A stretch of 64,000 nucleotides of DNA from SLFH01 sp050486265 (GCA_050486265.1 JBJHCY010000004.1:62001-126000), one strand, 5' to 3'. Shown: positions 53,242-61,189, numbered from the stretch's first letter. A program made the numbers and translations. Notes: generated by a model not told the origin, from the letters alone.

Positions 53242-54882
53242 ATGCGCGCCCGTCAGACCACCAACTCGCTGCTGCTTTGCACCCTTATCGCTTGCCTCGC
53301 GCTGCTCACGCCCGCAGCGACTGCAACGCCCGCCGGATGGATCGGCCAAGGCGACAACCGCACGCCCTGGTACGACATCACCGCAGACCGGCCCGGCCCC
53401 ACCGTGCTCATCGTCGGAGGCGTCCACGGCAACGAACCCGCCGGAGCCGAAGCCGCCGATCAGATCCGCCATTGGCCCATCGCCAAGGGCCGCCTCGTGG
53501 TGATCCCCCGCGCCGCCCCCAACGCCCTGCAAGCCGAAACCCGGCGCATGCCCGGCAAGCCCCGCGCCGAGGGCGACCTCAACCGCAACTTCCCACGCAC
53601 CGGCTCCGACAACGACGAGCTCACAACCGTCGGCCCCACCGCCGAAGCCCTCTGGGCGTTTGTCACAGAACTCAAGCCCGACTGGATCCTCGACCTCCAC
53701 GAAGGCTTCGACTTTCACGCCAGAAACTCCAACTCCGTCGGCTCGAGCGTCATCCACCCGAGCGACCGCGGCACCGCCCCCTACGCAAAGGCCATGCTCG
53801 ACGCCGTCAACGCCGAGGTCGACGACGAAGAGAAGATCTTCCAGAACCTCGGGCGCAACGGCCCGATCAACGGCAGCCTCGCCCGCGCGACCATCTTCCA
53901 CCTCGGCGCCAAGGGCGCGATCCTCGAAACAACATGGCGCGACCAGCCCATGCCCCTCCGCGTCCGCCAGCACCGCCTCATGGTCCACGCCCTGCTCACA
54001 GAGCTCGGCATGGCCGCGAGCCATCCGCACACCGTCTTTCCCGATTTCAACCACGCAGACAACAACGCCGAAGGCGAAGCCCAACGCCCCATCCGCGTCG
54101 CCCTCTACCACGACTCGGGCGCGGGCGACAGCGGCGTCCGCAACCTCTCACGCATCGTCGAGGCCATGCCCGACGCGAAGCTCCGCATCGTCAACGCCGC
54201 GGATATCCGCGGCGGCGCGCTCCTCCGCGCCGATGTCGTCATCTTCACCGGAGGCCGAGGCGGCGCGCAGGGCACGGCCCTCGGCGACGAAGGTCGAGCC
54301 GCCGTGCGGTCTCTCGTTGACAACGGCGGCGGATACCTCGGCATCTGCGCCGGCGCCTACCTCGCCACATGCCGCCTCGATCAATACCTCCGGATCATGA
54401 ACTCCTACCACATCCAGCCCTGGCGGACCGGCAGCGGCCAGGTCACCGTCGAACTCACCCCCGAAGGCCGCGAACTCTTCGGCGACCTCCCCCCCACCGC
54501 GATGCGCTACGCCAACGGCCCGCTGCTCGGACACGAAGAAGGACGCACACCCGGCCCAGACCTCGGCTTGACCCTGCCCGAGATCCGAACCCTCGCCACC
54601 TTCAAGGTTCCCGTCGAGAAGAACGACAAGCCCCAAGACCACATGATCGGCAAGCCCGCCATCGCCGCGGCCGACTACGGCAGCGGCCGCGTCCTGATCA
54701 TCAGCCCCCACCCCGAATCCAACCCCGACCTCGACTGGATGCTCCAACGCTCCATCCGCTGGACCGTCCGCCGACACGAGGCGCCCCAGCCCGAAGACAG
54801 GCAAGACGAGGCCGAAGCCGTGCAGGCCGTCTCCAGCCGCAAAGCCTCGCCCCGCAGGCGAGAGGTACATACCATGCGTTGA
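53242..54882 (+). CDS. Secreted M14-like metallopeptidase/deacylase fused to BPL_N-like amidotransferase domain
   Basis: 546 residues. The signal peptide ends in LTPAATATP. Residues 50-265 match zinc carboxypeptidase/AspA-like enzymes: GGVHGNEPAG (H62, E65), GDLNRNFPR, LDLHEGFDF (H153) and catalytic-type E229 in GAILETTW. Residues 285-520 form a class I amidotransferase-like fold of the biotin-protein-ligase N-terminal (BPL_N) type: VALYHDSGAGDSGV, VVIFTGGRGGAQGT, GGGYLGICAGAYLA (Cys 369), and late HPESNP. The combination suggests an exported peptide or cell-wall peptide hydrolase with a second hydrolase-like domain. It has no dockerin tail. The ribosome site (GGAG) is rather distant. Confidence 0.85.
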   Translation: MRARQTTNSLLLCTLIACLALLTPAATATPAGWIGQGDNRTPWYDITADRPGPTVLIVGGVHGNEPAGAEAADQIRHWPIAKGRLVVIPRAAPNALQAETRRMPGKPRAEGDLNRNFPRTGSDNDELTTVGPTAEALWAFVTELKPDWILDLHEGFDFHARNSNSVGSSVIHPSDRGTAPYAKAMLDAVNAEVDDEEKIFQNLGRNGPINGSLARATIFHLGAKGAILETTWRDQPMPLRVRQHRLMVHALLTELGMAASHPHTVFPDFNHADNNAEGEAQRPIRVALYHDSGAGDSGVRNLSRIVEAMPDAKLRIVNAADIRGGALLRADVVIFTGGRGGAQGTALGDEGRAAVRSLVDNGGGYLGICAGAYLATCRLDQYLRIMNSYHIQPWRTGSGQVTVELTPEGRELFGDLPPTAMRYANGPLLGHEEGRTPGPDLGLTLPEIRTLATFKVPVEKNDKPQDHMIGKPAIAAADYGSGRVLIISPHPESNPDLDWMLQRSIRWTVRRHEAPQPEDRQDEAEAVQAVSSRKASPRRREVHTMR

Positions 54883-54921
54883 TTGCGTAGTCAAACTGAA
54901 CGGCGGGACTTTGCGGGACAG

Positions 54922-54951
54922 TTGATATTTGGGGATTTAATTCTCTAGTAT
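54922..54951 (+). promoter_or_regulatory. Candidate promoter of the AlbA_2 gene
   Basis: TTGATA (54922-54927), 18-bp spacer, TAGTAT (54946-54951), in an AT-rich patch. Confidence 0.45.
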
Positions 54952-54967
54952 AAGTCGATAGTTCGGT

Positions 54968-54990
54968 ATTTTGACGCATTGAGTCAAAAT
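54968..54990. promoter_or_regulatory. Palindromic operator-like site upstream of the AlbA_2 gene
   Basis: A perfect inverted repeat ATTTTGAC, 7-base spacer, GTCAAAAT, between the candidate -10 element and the start codon. It is well placed for repression, possibly autoregulatory since the encoded protein has a C-terminal winged-helix-like end. Confidence 0.55.
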
Positions 54991-55011
54991 CCAATCCTTC
55001 GAGCGGGACGC

Positions 55012-56406
55012 ATGGAAGCACTTCAACAAGTAGCAAACTGGATCCAACAAGGCGAGTCCGAGATTCTCGAACTCAAGAAGTCCACTTCAAGTCAGAAACA
55101 GGCTGTTAAAACTCTGTGCGCGATGCTAAACACTCGGGGCGGAAAGGTCGTATTTGGTGTAGAACCGAATGGAAGCATCGTCGGTGAGATAGTCAGCGAC
55201 AAAACTATTGAACAGCTTTCGAATCACATTCGAGAGATTGATCCGCCAGCCATCCCTAGTATTGATCGTATCCCGATTGGTGATGGGCGAACTGTACTCG
55301 TAGTTTCCGTGTCACGGGGACAGTCCTGTCCGTATACATACAAAAGACAGGCGTTCTCAAGAGTGGGCAACACCACTGTTGAGTTGTCGCAAGCTCAGTA
55401 CAATGAAATTCTCTTGGAACGACTTCACAGTGAACGCAGGTGGGAGAATCAACCAGCCGAAGGTTGGCAAGTTCGCGATCTAGACCCAGAGGAAATCCAA
55501 CGAACGATCGACGAATCGGTCAACCGAGGTCGGCAAGACGATCCAGGAACGAGGGATCCGGAAGCTGTTCTCAAGGGTCTCGGGCTCATCAGAAACGGTC
55601 GCCTGTTACGAGCGGCGCCTGTATTGTTCGGAAAACAAAGCATAATCGAGCAGAGATTGCCGCAATGCCTCCTCCGTGTCGCAAGGTTCCGTGGGGTCGA
55701 CAAGACAGAGTTTGTCGATAACCGACAGTTTGTCGGCAATTCGTTCCGACTTCTTCGATCGGCAGACCGATTTCTGCGGGACCATCTTCCTGTATCAGGG
55801 AGAGTTGTTCCAAATCTATTTGAACGAAGGGACGATCCGCTTTATCCTCCCATCGCTCTTCGTGAGGCGCTTGCAAATGCGATCTGTCACCGAGACTATA
55901 GTATTGGCGCCGGCTCGGTTGCCATCGCTATATTTGACGACCGACTCGAAATTACTTCTTCAGGAGAGCTTCATTTTGGCATTAAGGTTGAAGATCTCTT
56001 TCGCGATCATGAATCGCTTCCTTGGAACCCACTGATTGCAAATGTCTTTTACAGACGCGGCATAGTCGAGAGGTGGGGAAGGGGAACAATTGTCATGGCT
56101 GAGTTACTCCTCAAGGCTGGGCTCCCCAAGCCGGAGATCGAGAATGCCGGCGGAAGAGTTACCGTGCGTTTCCGCCCCGGCAACTTCGGCCTGCCAGCAG
56201 GAATCCAGCAGACGCTGTCAAAGGGCCAGCACGAACTACTCGCATTTGTCGAGGCACGAGGTGAGGTCGCCCTTCGTCACCTGAAGCAAGCCCTACCGGG
56301 GCGGCCAGAGTGGGAGATCAAGCAGGATTTATCGGGCCTAAAGCAACTTGGTTTGCTACAGACAAGAGGAAGAGGCAGGGGTGCAGTCTGGTACCGGTCA
56401 AAATAA
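55012..56406 (+). CDS. AlbA_2 (Schlafen-type) domain protein with HATPase-like C-terminal part
   Basis: 464 residues from the ATG; a TTG at 54979 would lie inside the upstream palindrome and is less likely. Residues 1-120 are an AlbA_2 putative nucleic-acid-binding domain (QGESEILELKKS, MLNTRGGKVVFGVEPNG). Residues about 270-400 match the HATPase_c_4-type region of RecG-like/transcriptional regulators in this family (REALANAICHRDYSIGAG, ERWGRGTIVMAELLLKAG). The last 65 residues look like a winged helix. Such proteins are common accessory genes linked to mobile DNA and defence; their activity is not settled. GC is clearly lower than in neighbours, indicating transfer. Confidence 0.85.
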   Translation: MEALQQVANWIQQGESEILELKKSTSSQKQAVKTLCAMLNTRGGKVVFGVEPNGSIVGEIVSDKTIEQLSNHIREIDPPAIPSIDRIPIGDGRTVLVVSVSRGQSCPYTYKRQAFSRVGNTTVELSQAQYNEILLERLHSERRWENQPAEGWQVRDLDPEEIQRTIDESVNRGRQDDPGTRDPEAVLKGLGLIRNGRLLRAAPVLFGKQSIIEQRLPQCLLRVARFRGVDKTEFVDNRQFVGNSFRLLRSADRFLRDHLPVSGRVVPNLFERRDDPLYPPIALREALANAICHRDYSIGAGSVAIAIFDDRLEITSSGELHFGIKVEDLFRDHESLPWNPLIANVFYRRGIVERWGRGTIVMAELLLKAGLPKPEIENAGGRVTVRFRPGNFGLPAGIQQTLSKGQHELLAFVEARGEVALRHLKQALPGRPEWEIKQDLSGLKQLGLLQTRGRGRGAVWYRSK

Positions 56407-56420
56407 GAACAAACGCACCG

Positions 56421-56459
56421 CCAATTCTCCTCCAATTCACTCCAATTGCCCCTCCAATT
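56421..56459 (+). repeat. Four CCAATT motifs at helical spacing
   Basis: CCAATT starts at 56421, 56432, 56442 and 56454, spaced 11, 10 and 12 bases, so all four face the same side of the helix. It lies between the AlbA_2 stop and recR. Confidence 0.6.
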
Positions 56460-56492
56460 CACCCCGATCCGAGCCTCTCTACCATCCATCCA

Positions 56493-57161
56493 GTGACCAA
56501 GAGCTCGCCAAAGCCCCGCTTCCAAGACGCCTCACCCGCCTACCCCGCGGCCATGGAGAAGCTCATCGCCGAGCTCAACCGCCTCCCCGGCATCGGCCGA
56601 CGCTCCGCTGAACGCCTCGCCTTCCACCTCCTCAAGGCCGAAACGCCCGAGGCCCTCGCCCTCGCCGACGCCGTCGCCGAGGTGAAGCGCTCCGTCAAGC
56701 ACTGCCCCGTCTGCTACAACCTCTCTGAGGAAGGCCTCTGCCGCGTCTGCGCAGACGCCCAGCGCGACCGCTCGACCGTCCTCGTCGTCGAGCAGCCCCG
56801 AGACCTCATCGCCATCGAGCAGACCTCCATGTACCGCGGGCTGTACCACGTCCTCATGGGCCGCCTCAGCCCCCTCGACGGCATCGGCCCCGGCGAGCTC
56901 ACCGTCGCCCCACTCCTCGCACGCATCGACAACCCCCAAAAGCACCAGCCCGGCGCCGAGCCCGTCCGCGAGATCGTCCTCGGCCTCGGCCCCAACACCG
57001 AGGGCGACGGCACTTCCCTCTACCTCGCCGAAGCCCTCAAGGCCCGACCTGTCAGCGTCACCCGCCTCGCCCGAGGCCTGCCCACCGGCTCCTCCCTCGA
57101 ACACGCCAACAAGGCCGTCCTCGCCGACGCCATCCAGGGACGACGCTCGATGGAGCAGTGA
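56493..57161 (+). CDS. recR: Recombination mediator protein RecR
   Basis: 222 residues from GTG 56493. This start is preferred over ATG 56553 because the family-conserved AYPAAMEKLIAELNRLPGIG spans the ATG. RecR loads RecA with RecF/RecO at single-strand gaps. It has a helix-hairpin-helix (LPGIGRRSAERLAFHLL), a zinc finger with Cys 71, 74, 83, 86 (CPVCYNLSEEGLCRVC), and a Toprim domain starting VLVVEQPRDL with GLYHVLMGRLSPLDGIGP. The C-terminus ends RSMEQ. dnaX and the usual YbaB partner are absent; low-GC accessory genes lie on both sides. Confidence 0.93.
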   Translation: MTKSSPKPRFQDASPAYPAAMEKLIAELNRLPGIGRRSAERLAFHLLKAETPEALALADAVAEVKRSVKHCPVCYNLSEEGLCRVCADAQRDRSTVLVVEQPRDLIAIEQTSMYRGLYHVLMGRLSPLDGIGPGELTVAPLLARIDNPQKHQPGAEPVREIVLGLGPNTEGDGTSLYLAEALKARPVSVTRLARGLPTGSSLEHANKAVLADAIQGRRSMEQ

Positions 57162-57212
57162 GCCGCACTCCAAACATAATCCAACTTTTTATCTAGGTCG
57201 CTCAAAAATCTG

Positions 57213-57240
57213 TTGAACCAAGGCCAATCGCCGATATACT
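57213..57240 (+). promoter_or_regulatory. Promoter of a candidate small RNA
   Basis: TTGAAC (57213-57218), 16-bp spacer, TATACT (57235-57240). The expected start (about 57246) coincides with the first base of a closed RNA fold. Confidence 0.5.
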
Positions 57241-57244
57241 TGCC

Positions 57245-57322
57245 AAAGCCCTGATGACTGCGAATTCCCGCGTTGCACGCGGGCGTCGACCTTCGGGTCA
57301 TAGCAGTCACGGGGCTTTTTTC
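57245..57322 (+). ncRNA. Candidate 76-nt structured small RNA (or complex terminator)
   Basis: Closing helix AAAGCCC/GGGCTTT (57245-57251 with 57312-57318), second helix TGACTGC/GCAGTCA (57255-57261 with 57303-57309), then two hairpins: CCCGCGT/ACGCGGG (57267-57273 with 57277-57283) and GACC-UUCG-GGTC (57288-57299). A T-run follows at 57316-57321. The fold uses nearly every base. It overlaps the last codons of the DUF3800 gene on the other strand and could also terminate recR transcription. Confidence 0.45.
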
Positions 57323-58152
57323 TTGGTCAGACTATTGTCCCTCTCCGCTTTTCGCGGCACAAACAGCCAGTGCCGGTAAGGGTGTCTCCATCTGTCTTCT
57401 GGTGCAACAGTACCTGTGTTGACACCGATATTGAAGTTCGGGTAAAGCTGCCGAATACGCTGATTGATATGCTTGTAAACTCTCTCCTTGGCACGAGTCC
57501 GCTTGCCTCGCCGATTACTTCCATGCGGCTTGTCTTTGTGTCTGTCATTCAAACGAAAAGCCATTGCGCCCAAAACAAGGTCTGTGCATTGAGCCAAAGG
57601 ATGGCGTCTAGAATCAATCTCTTCAATCCAATCGCGGTTGAAAATGACATTCTTTCGCCGGAACATCTCCTGGAAATGAAGACTTTCTATATAATTCTTG
57701 AACTCGAGAACTTCGAGATCTCTCGCGGGCATTCTGTCTAGCCGGAGATGAACTTCAGTGGATCTGTACCCTTCGGCACAATACTCGATACCGAATGACC
57801 ATTTTATAAATTGATAGTATAGTTTTTGGTAACTCTTGCCATCTTGATCTCGGATGACATCTCTGTTTTGAGTAAACATTATTCGCATCTTGAGCCGTTC
57901 AGCCTCGATGGCGTCAAACAACCAGTCAACTACTTCGATGTACCGCTCCTCCAAGGAAACATTGATTGATGACCACTTAACTTCTCCGGTCAGTCCAATC
58001 TGTTGGAACAAGGCCTTTGCTTCTGCATCGAGTACTTGACTCGCTGCCGCCTGAGCTACAACGCCTCCAAAGAAGTTGGAGTAGTACCGGCCGCTCCTGA
58101 CCGACTCGTCGCAGTACAGGATCAGTTTTTGCTTTGACTGGTCCACGCACAC
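57307..58152 (-). CDS. DUF3800 domain protein
   Basis: 281 residues. The GTG start at 58152 or a second GTG at 58146; no clear ribosome site. The DUF3800 family has an RNase-H-like fold; here the N-terminal YCDES (D15, E16), the central HLRLDRM (D139) and the late HPLAQCTDLVLGAMAFRL (D191) are the conserved acidic positions. The C-terminus is basic. DUF3800 genes are frequent in phage, mobile and defence contexts, but their activity is unknown. GC is well below the flanking recR and rpoN, so it is probably acquired. The 3' end overlaps the candidate small RNA on the opposite strand. Confidence 0.85.
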   Translation of the reverse strand: MCVDQSKQKLILYCDESVRSGRYYSNFFGGVVAQAAASQVLDAEAKALFQQIGLTGEVKWSSINVSLEERYIEVVDWLFDAIEAERLKMRIMFTQNRDVIRDQDGKSYQKLYYQFIKWSFGIEYCAEGYRSTEVHLRLDRMPARDLEVLEFKNYIESLHFQEMFRRKNVIFNRDWIEEIDSRRHPLAQCTDLVLGAMAFRLNDRHKDKPHGSNRRGKRTRAKERVYKHINQRIRQLYPNFNIGVNTGTVAPEDRWRHPYRHWLFVPRKAERDNSLTKKKAP

Positions 58153-58299
58153 AGCGTACTACCATGGCCCTCACAGGTCTACTTTGGCGCGCTCTTTGCA
58201 GACACCCCGCCCCGATCAGCGATAATCCTTCGTGGAGTCCGTACCCGGGCGGCACGGCCATCGCCTCGCCGCCCGACAGGGCAGGAGGCCCGGCCGCCG

Positions 58300-59871
58300 A
58301 TGCGTTTCGACACCAGCCAGTCCATGAAGCTCGGCCAGCAGATGAAGCTGGCCCCGAGGATGATCCAGTCCATGGAGATCCTCCAGATGCCCCTGGCCGA
58401 GCTCCAGGAACGCATCGAGCAGGAGCTCGAATCCAACATCGCCCTCGAGCTCGACGCCCAGCCCGACATCCGCCTCGACTCCCCTCACGACCAGAGCCAC
58501 GACCAGCCCGACGACCAGCCCGCACGCGAGGACGGCACCCCTGACAGCCGCGCCGAAGAAGACGCCTTCAGCCGCCTGGACGACTATGTCCACGACAACC
58601 CCGACGCGGCCGACAACGACTTCTCGCCCCCCTCACGCCACGACGAGTTCGACCGCCCGCGCTCGACCCGCCTGGAAGGCGAGCCCGACGCCAAGAGCGA
58701 GGCGATGGCCAACGCCCCCGCACGCTCCGAGCCCCTCGCCGAGCAGCTCCTGCGCCAGTGGTCGCTCGCCGAGGTCGACAGCCGCACGCGGGAGCTCGGC
58801 GCGTACCTGATCGAAAAGCTCGAAGACGACGGCTACCTCCGCACCCCGCTCGAAGACCTCGCCAAAGACGCCCCGCGCCACCTCGGCTCGCCCTCGGCCC
58901 GCGACCTCGAACGCGCGCTCGTCGCCATGCAGTTCTTCCTCGAGCCCGCCGGCATCGGCGCGCGCGACGCACGCGAGTGCCTCCTCCTCCAGATCGACGC
59001 CCTCGAAGACGACGAGACCTGGGACGAAGACACCGACGAATCCGGCGTCGACGAAAAGACCAAAATCCTCCACGCCGCGAGAACGCTCGTCGAAGACCAC
59101 CTCGACGACCTGATGAACAACCGCCTGCCGAAGATCGCCGAGAAGAGCGGCCTCGGCCTCGAACGCATCAAGCAGGCCCTCCAGCTCCTGCGCCGCCTCA
59201 GCCTCGCCCCCGCGCGCCGCCTCGTCGCCGAAGACAACCGCCCCATCACGCCCGACGCCATCGTCGAGTACGACCAGGACAACGACCGCTACATCGCCTA
59301 CCTCAACGACCGGCGCCTGCCCAACCTCCAGATCAACCGCGAGTACGCGCTCCTCTCCCGCGACCGCACCGTCGAGAAGAAAGACCGCGACTTCATCAAA
59401 ACCAACCTCTCCAACGCCCAGTGGCTGATCGACGCCGTCGAGCAGCGCCGCTCGACGCTGCTGCGCGTGATCAATGTCGTCCTCGACGCCCAGCGCGACT
59501 ACTTCGACTACGGACCCCAGGCCCTCAAGCCCCTGCCCATGACGCAGGTCGCCGAGCAGCTCGGCGTCCATGTCGCCACCGTCAGCCGCGCCGTCTCCGG
59601 CAAGCACCTCATGACGCCCCGCGGCGTCGTCCCACTCCGCTCCTTCTTCACCGGCGGCATGCAGACCGACGACGGCGAAGACCTCAGCTACGACGCCGTC
59701 AAAGCCGCACTCAAAGAAGTCATCGACGCCGAAGACAAAAAGAAACCCCTCTCCGACGACGCCCTCGTCAAAGAACTCAAGTCCCGCGGCATCGAGATCG
59801 CCAGACGAACCGTCGCCAAATACCGCTCACAACTCGGCATCCCCACGGCAAGACTCCGAAAGAGTTTTTGA
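58300..59871 (+). CDS. rpoN: RNA polymerase sigma-54 factor
   Basis: 523 residues. Sigma-54 directs RNA polymerase to -24/-12 promoters and needs an AAA+ activator. Region I is clear (KLGQQMKLAPRMIQSMEIL), followed by a long acidic region II (Asp/Glu-rich, 50-140), the core-binding domain (EQLLRQWSLAEVDSRTRELG), the HTH (VAEQLGVHVATVSRAVSGKH) and the RpoN box in ARRTVAKYRSQLGIP near the C-terminus. It is slightly longer than E. coli RpoN (477) because of the acidic region. CAGGAGG is about ten bases upstream of the ATG. Confidence 0.95.
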   Translation: MRFDTSQSMKLGQQMKLAPRMIQSMEILQMPLAELQERIEQELESNIALELDAQPDIRLDSPHDQSHDQPDDQPAREDGTPDSRAEEDAFSRLDDYVHDNPDAADNDFSPPSRHDEFDRPRSTRLEGEPDAKSEAMANAPARSEPLAEQLLRQWSLAEVDSRTRELGAYLIEKLEDDGYLRTPLEDLAKDAPRHLGSPSARDLERALVAMQFFLEPAGIGARDARECLLLQIDALEDDETWDEDTDESGVDEKTKILHAARTLVEDHLDDLMNNRLPKIAEKSGLGLERIKQALQLLRRLSLAPARRLVAEDNRPITPDAIVEYDQDNDRYIAYLNDRRLPNLQINREYALLSRDRTVEKKDRDFIKTNLSNAQWLIDAVEQRRSTLLRVINVVLDAQRDYFDYGPQALKPLPMTQVAEQLGVHVATVSRAVSGKHLMTPRGVVPLRSFFTGGMQTDDGEDLSYDAVKAALKEVIDAEDKKKPLSDDALVKELKSRGIEIARRTVAKYRSQLGIPTARLRKSF

Positions 59872-59919
59872 ACGGGGCGCAGGGTGCACGGTCTTCCGGC
59901 GACAACACAAACGCCGCAG

Positions 59920-60109
59920 ACCTGTGGCACTGGCGGCTCGCCCGCCAGTGTCCTCCTGTCAAAGCCAACCACCCCCTTGACGCCGATCCCTGAGCAAAGC
60001 GAAGGGTCGGGTCCGAACCAACACAAAGCCACCGCTACCCAAAGCGACTACCGCGCCTCCTGCGCAAACAACCCCAACCACTGGCGGACATGCCGCCAGC
60101 GCCACAGGT
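59920..60109. repeat. REP/BIME-like inverted repeats
   Basis: The 17-mer at 59920-59936 matches the reverse complement of 60093-60109 at 16 positions. Each arm is also part of a local hairpin: CACTGGCGG/CCGCCAGTG (59928-59936 with 59942-59950) and CTGGCGG/CCGCCAG (60081-60087 with 60093-60099). Confidence 0.65.
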
Positions 60110-60203
60110 CCAACAGCCATCCCCTCTACCCCCGCCGCCGTCTCGCCCGCCTCCGGCCCGCAAAGCGGGCGCCCCCACGCCCCACACCCAACGCCCCACA
60201 CCC

Positions 60204-60245
60204 CTCAAAAAAACAACCGCGGCCGACCCGAAGGCCGGCCGCGGT
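60204..60245 (-). terminator. Intrinsic terminator
   Basis: A 9-bp stem ACCGCGGCC/GGCCGCGGT (60216-60224 with 60237-60245) followed on the minus strand by TTGTTTTTTT; it ends the Cys-rich gene pair. Confidence 0.85.
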
Positions 60246-60268
60246 CTCACTGACATTGCACGACGCGA

Positions 60269-60517
60269 TCAGCCGCAGCAACCGCCGCCCGAGCAGCAGC
60301 CCGCCGCGCAGCAGCCGTCATCGCAGCAGGTCTTGTCGATGCAGCACGACGCGCCGGCCGCGCAGTCGCACGCCGCGCACCCACAGTCGACACAGCACTC
60401 GCACGCCGCCGGGGCCATCGCCGCCTTGGGCGTGCTCTGGGTCGCGGCCGCGCCGATCGCCAGAACCGCAAAGAGCGCCGCGACGGGCGCACCGATCAGA
60501 AAAGCCTTCTTACTCAT
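60269..60517 (-). CDS. Small secreted Cys-rich protein, metal-binding-like
   Basis: 82 residues. GGAGA lies upstream. The N-terminal hydrophobic signal segment (APVAALFAVLAIGAAATQ) is followed by a tail in which 16 of the last 42 residues are Cys, mostly as CC and CxC pairs (CECCVDCGCAACDC, CCDDGCCAAGCC). This density suggests thiol metal coordination (Cu, Zn or Cd) like a metallothionein, but no known family is evident. It lies 67 bases downstream of another Cys-rich exported protein and is probably co-transcribed with it. Confidence 0.7.
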   Translation of the reverse strand: MSKKAFLIGAPVAALFAVLAIGAAATQSTPKAAMAPAACECCVDCGCAACDCAAGASCCIDKTCCDDGCCAAGCCSGGGCCG

Positions 60518-60584
60518 GATGAAAATCTCCGAAAGAGGTGTCTCGTTGTGATTGGCCGCAACGCAACGCGCGCAGCGGCGACCG

Positions 60585-60971
60585 TCAGATCACAACGGCC
60601 CCTTTCGGAGGCGGCGGGCTCGGCTTCAGCGACCGCCCGCGCAAGGCCAGCGCATCGAACGACGCGCCGGCATACATTCCCGGCTCAGCGAACGCCTCGC
60701 CCTCGCCCGAGGCCTGCTTCACGCTCTTGACAAACAGACAGATGCACCCCTCGCACGACCGCTCGCACCCGTCGCCCGGACACTCCGTCGGCTCCTCGCC
60801 CGGCTCGTGCCCGCAACCCCGATGCATCGCCTCGCAATCCGAGACCACCAGCGGCGCCGGCGTCCCGCAGCACGACTCATCCTCGCCGCCGCAACCCGCC
60901 CGCACCGGCGCCCACGAGAGCACCAGCCCGAACATCAGCAGCACCGAGATGAACTCGCGGCAAGCAGTCAT
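60585..60971 (-). CDS. Exported Cys-rich protein, unknown
   Basis: 128 residues from ATG 60971 (GGGGA upstream). The signal peptide SVLLMFGLVLSWAPVRA is followed by Cys clusters (CGGEDESCC, HRGCGHEPGEEPTECPGDGC, CEGCICLF) and a Pro-rich C-terminus. Eleven Cys plus His suggest metal binding or disulfides in the periplasm. It is the upstream member of a two-gene unit with 60269-60517, so a joint role in metal handling is inferred only. Confidence 0.65.
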   Translation of the reverse strand: MTACREFISVLLMFGLVLSWAPVRAGCGGEDESCCGTPAPLVVSDCEAMHRGCGHEPGEEPTECPGDGCERSCEGCICLFVKSVKQASGEGEAFAEPGMYAGASFDALALRGRSLKPSPPPPKGAVVI

Positions 60972-61007
60972 CGTTTCCCCAAGGATCGGCACGCGCACCG
61001 ACCATAC

Positions 61008-61036
61008 AGCATGCCGATCCAAACCCGACCCGTCAA
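61008..61036 (-). promoter_or_regulatory. Possible promoter of the Cys-rich gene pair
   Basis: Minus strand TTGACG (61031-61036), 17-bp spacer, CATGCT (61008-61013); the -10 is weak. Confidence 0.35.
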
Positions 61037-61160
61037 GGTCTATTCCAGAGAAAGTCATCGTTCCTGAGCACACCCCAGCCCTGTCACACCAGCACCACCC
61101 ACCACGGCCCGAGAGCCGCCACACTCGGGATTATCGAGCCGCGTATGGGGTCCATGCCTC

Positions 61161-61189
61161 TTGCGATCCGATCAAAATACGATTATATA
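61161..61189 (+). promoter_or_regulatory. Possible promoter of the membrane-protein pair
   Basis: TTGCGA (61161-61166), 17-bp spacer, TATATA (61184-61189), an AT-rich patch directly upstream of the minicistron at 61216. Confidence 0.45.

Larger units (their letters stand above)
59872..60268. other. Intergenic region with REP-like repeats
   Basis: 400 bases after rpoN. It holds the inverted repeats at 59920-60109 and the terminator of the Cys-rich gene at its right end; otherwise it is C/A-rich with no gene. Confidence 0.55.

Noticed and set aside
57250..57257. CTGATGA at the start of the candidate small RNA, like the hammerhead ribozyme core
   Set aside because: The required GAAA element and cleavage-site context are absent (the sequence after the first helix reads GAATT), and the helices do not have hammerhead topology.
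58194..58226. Possible rpoN promoter with GATAAT at 58221-58226
   Set aside because: The nearest -35-like TTTGCA is 20 bases away; spacing is too long to support the call.
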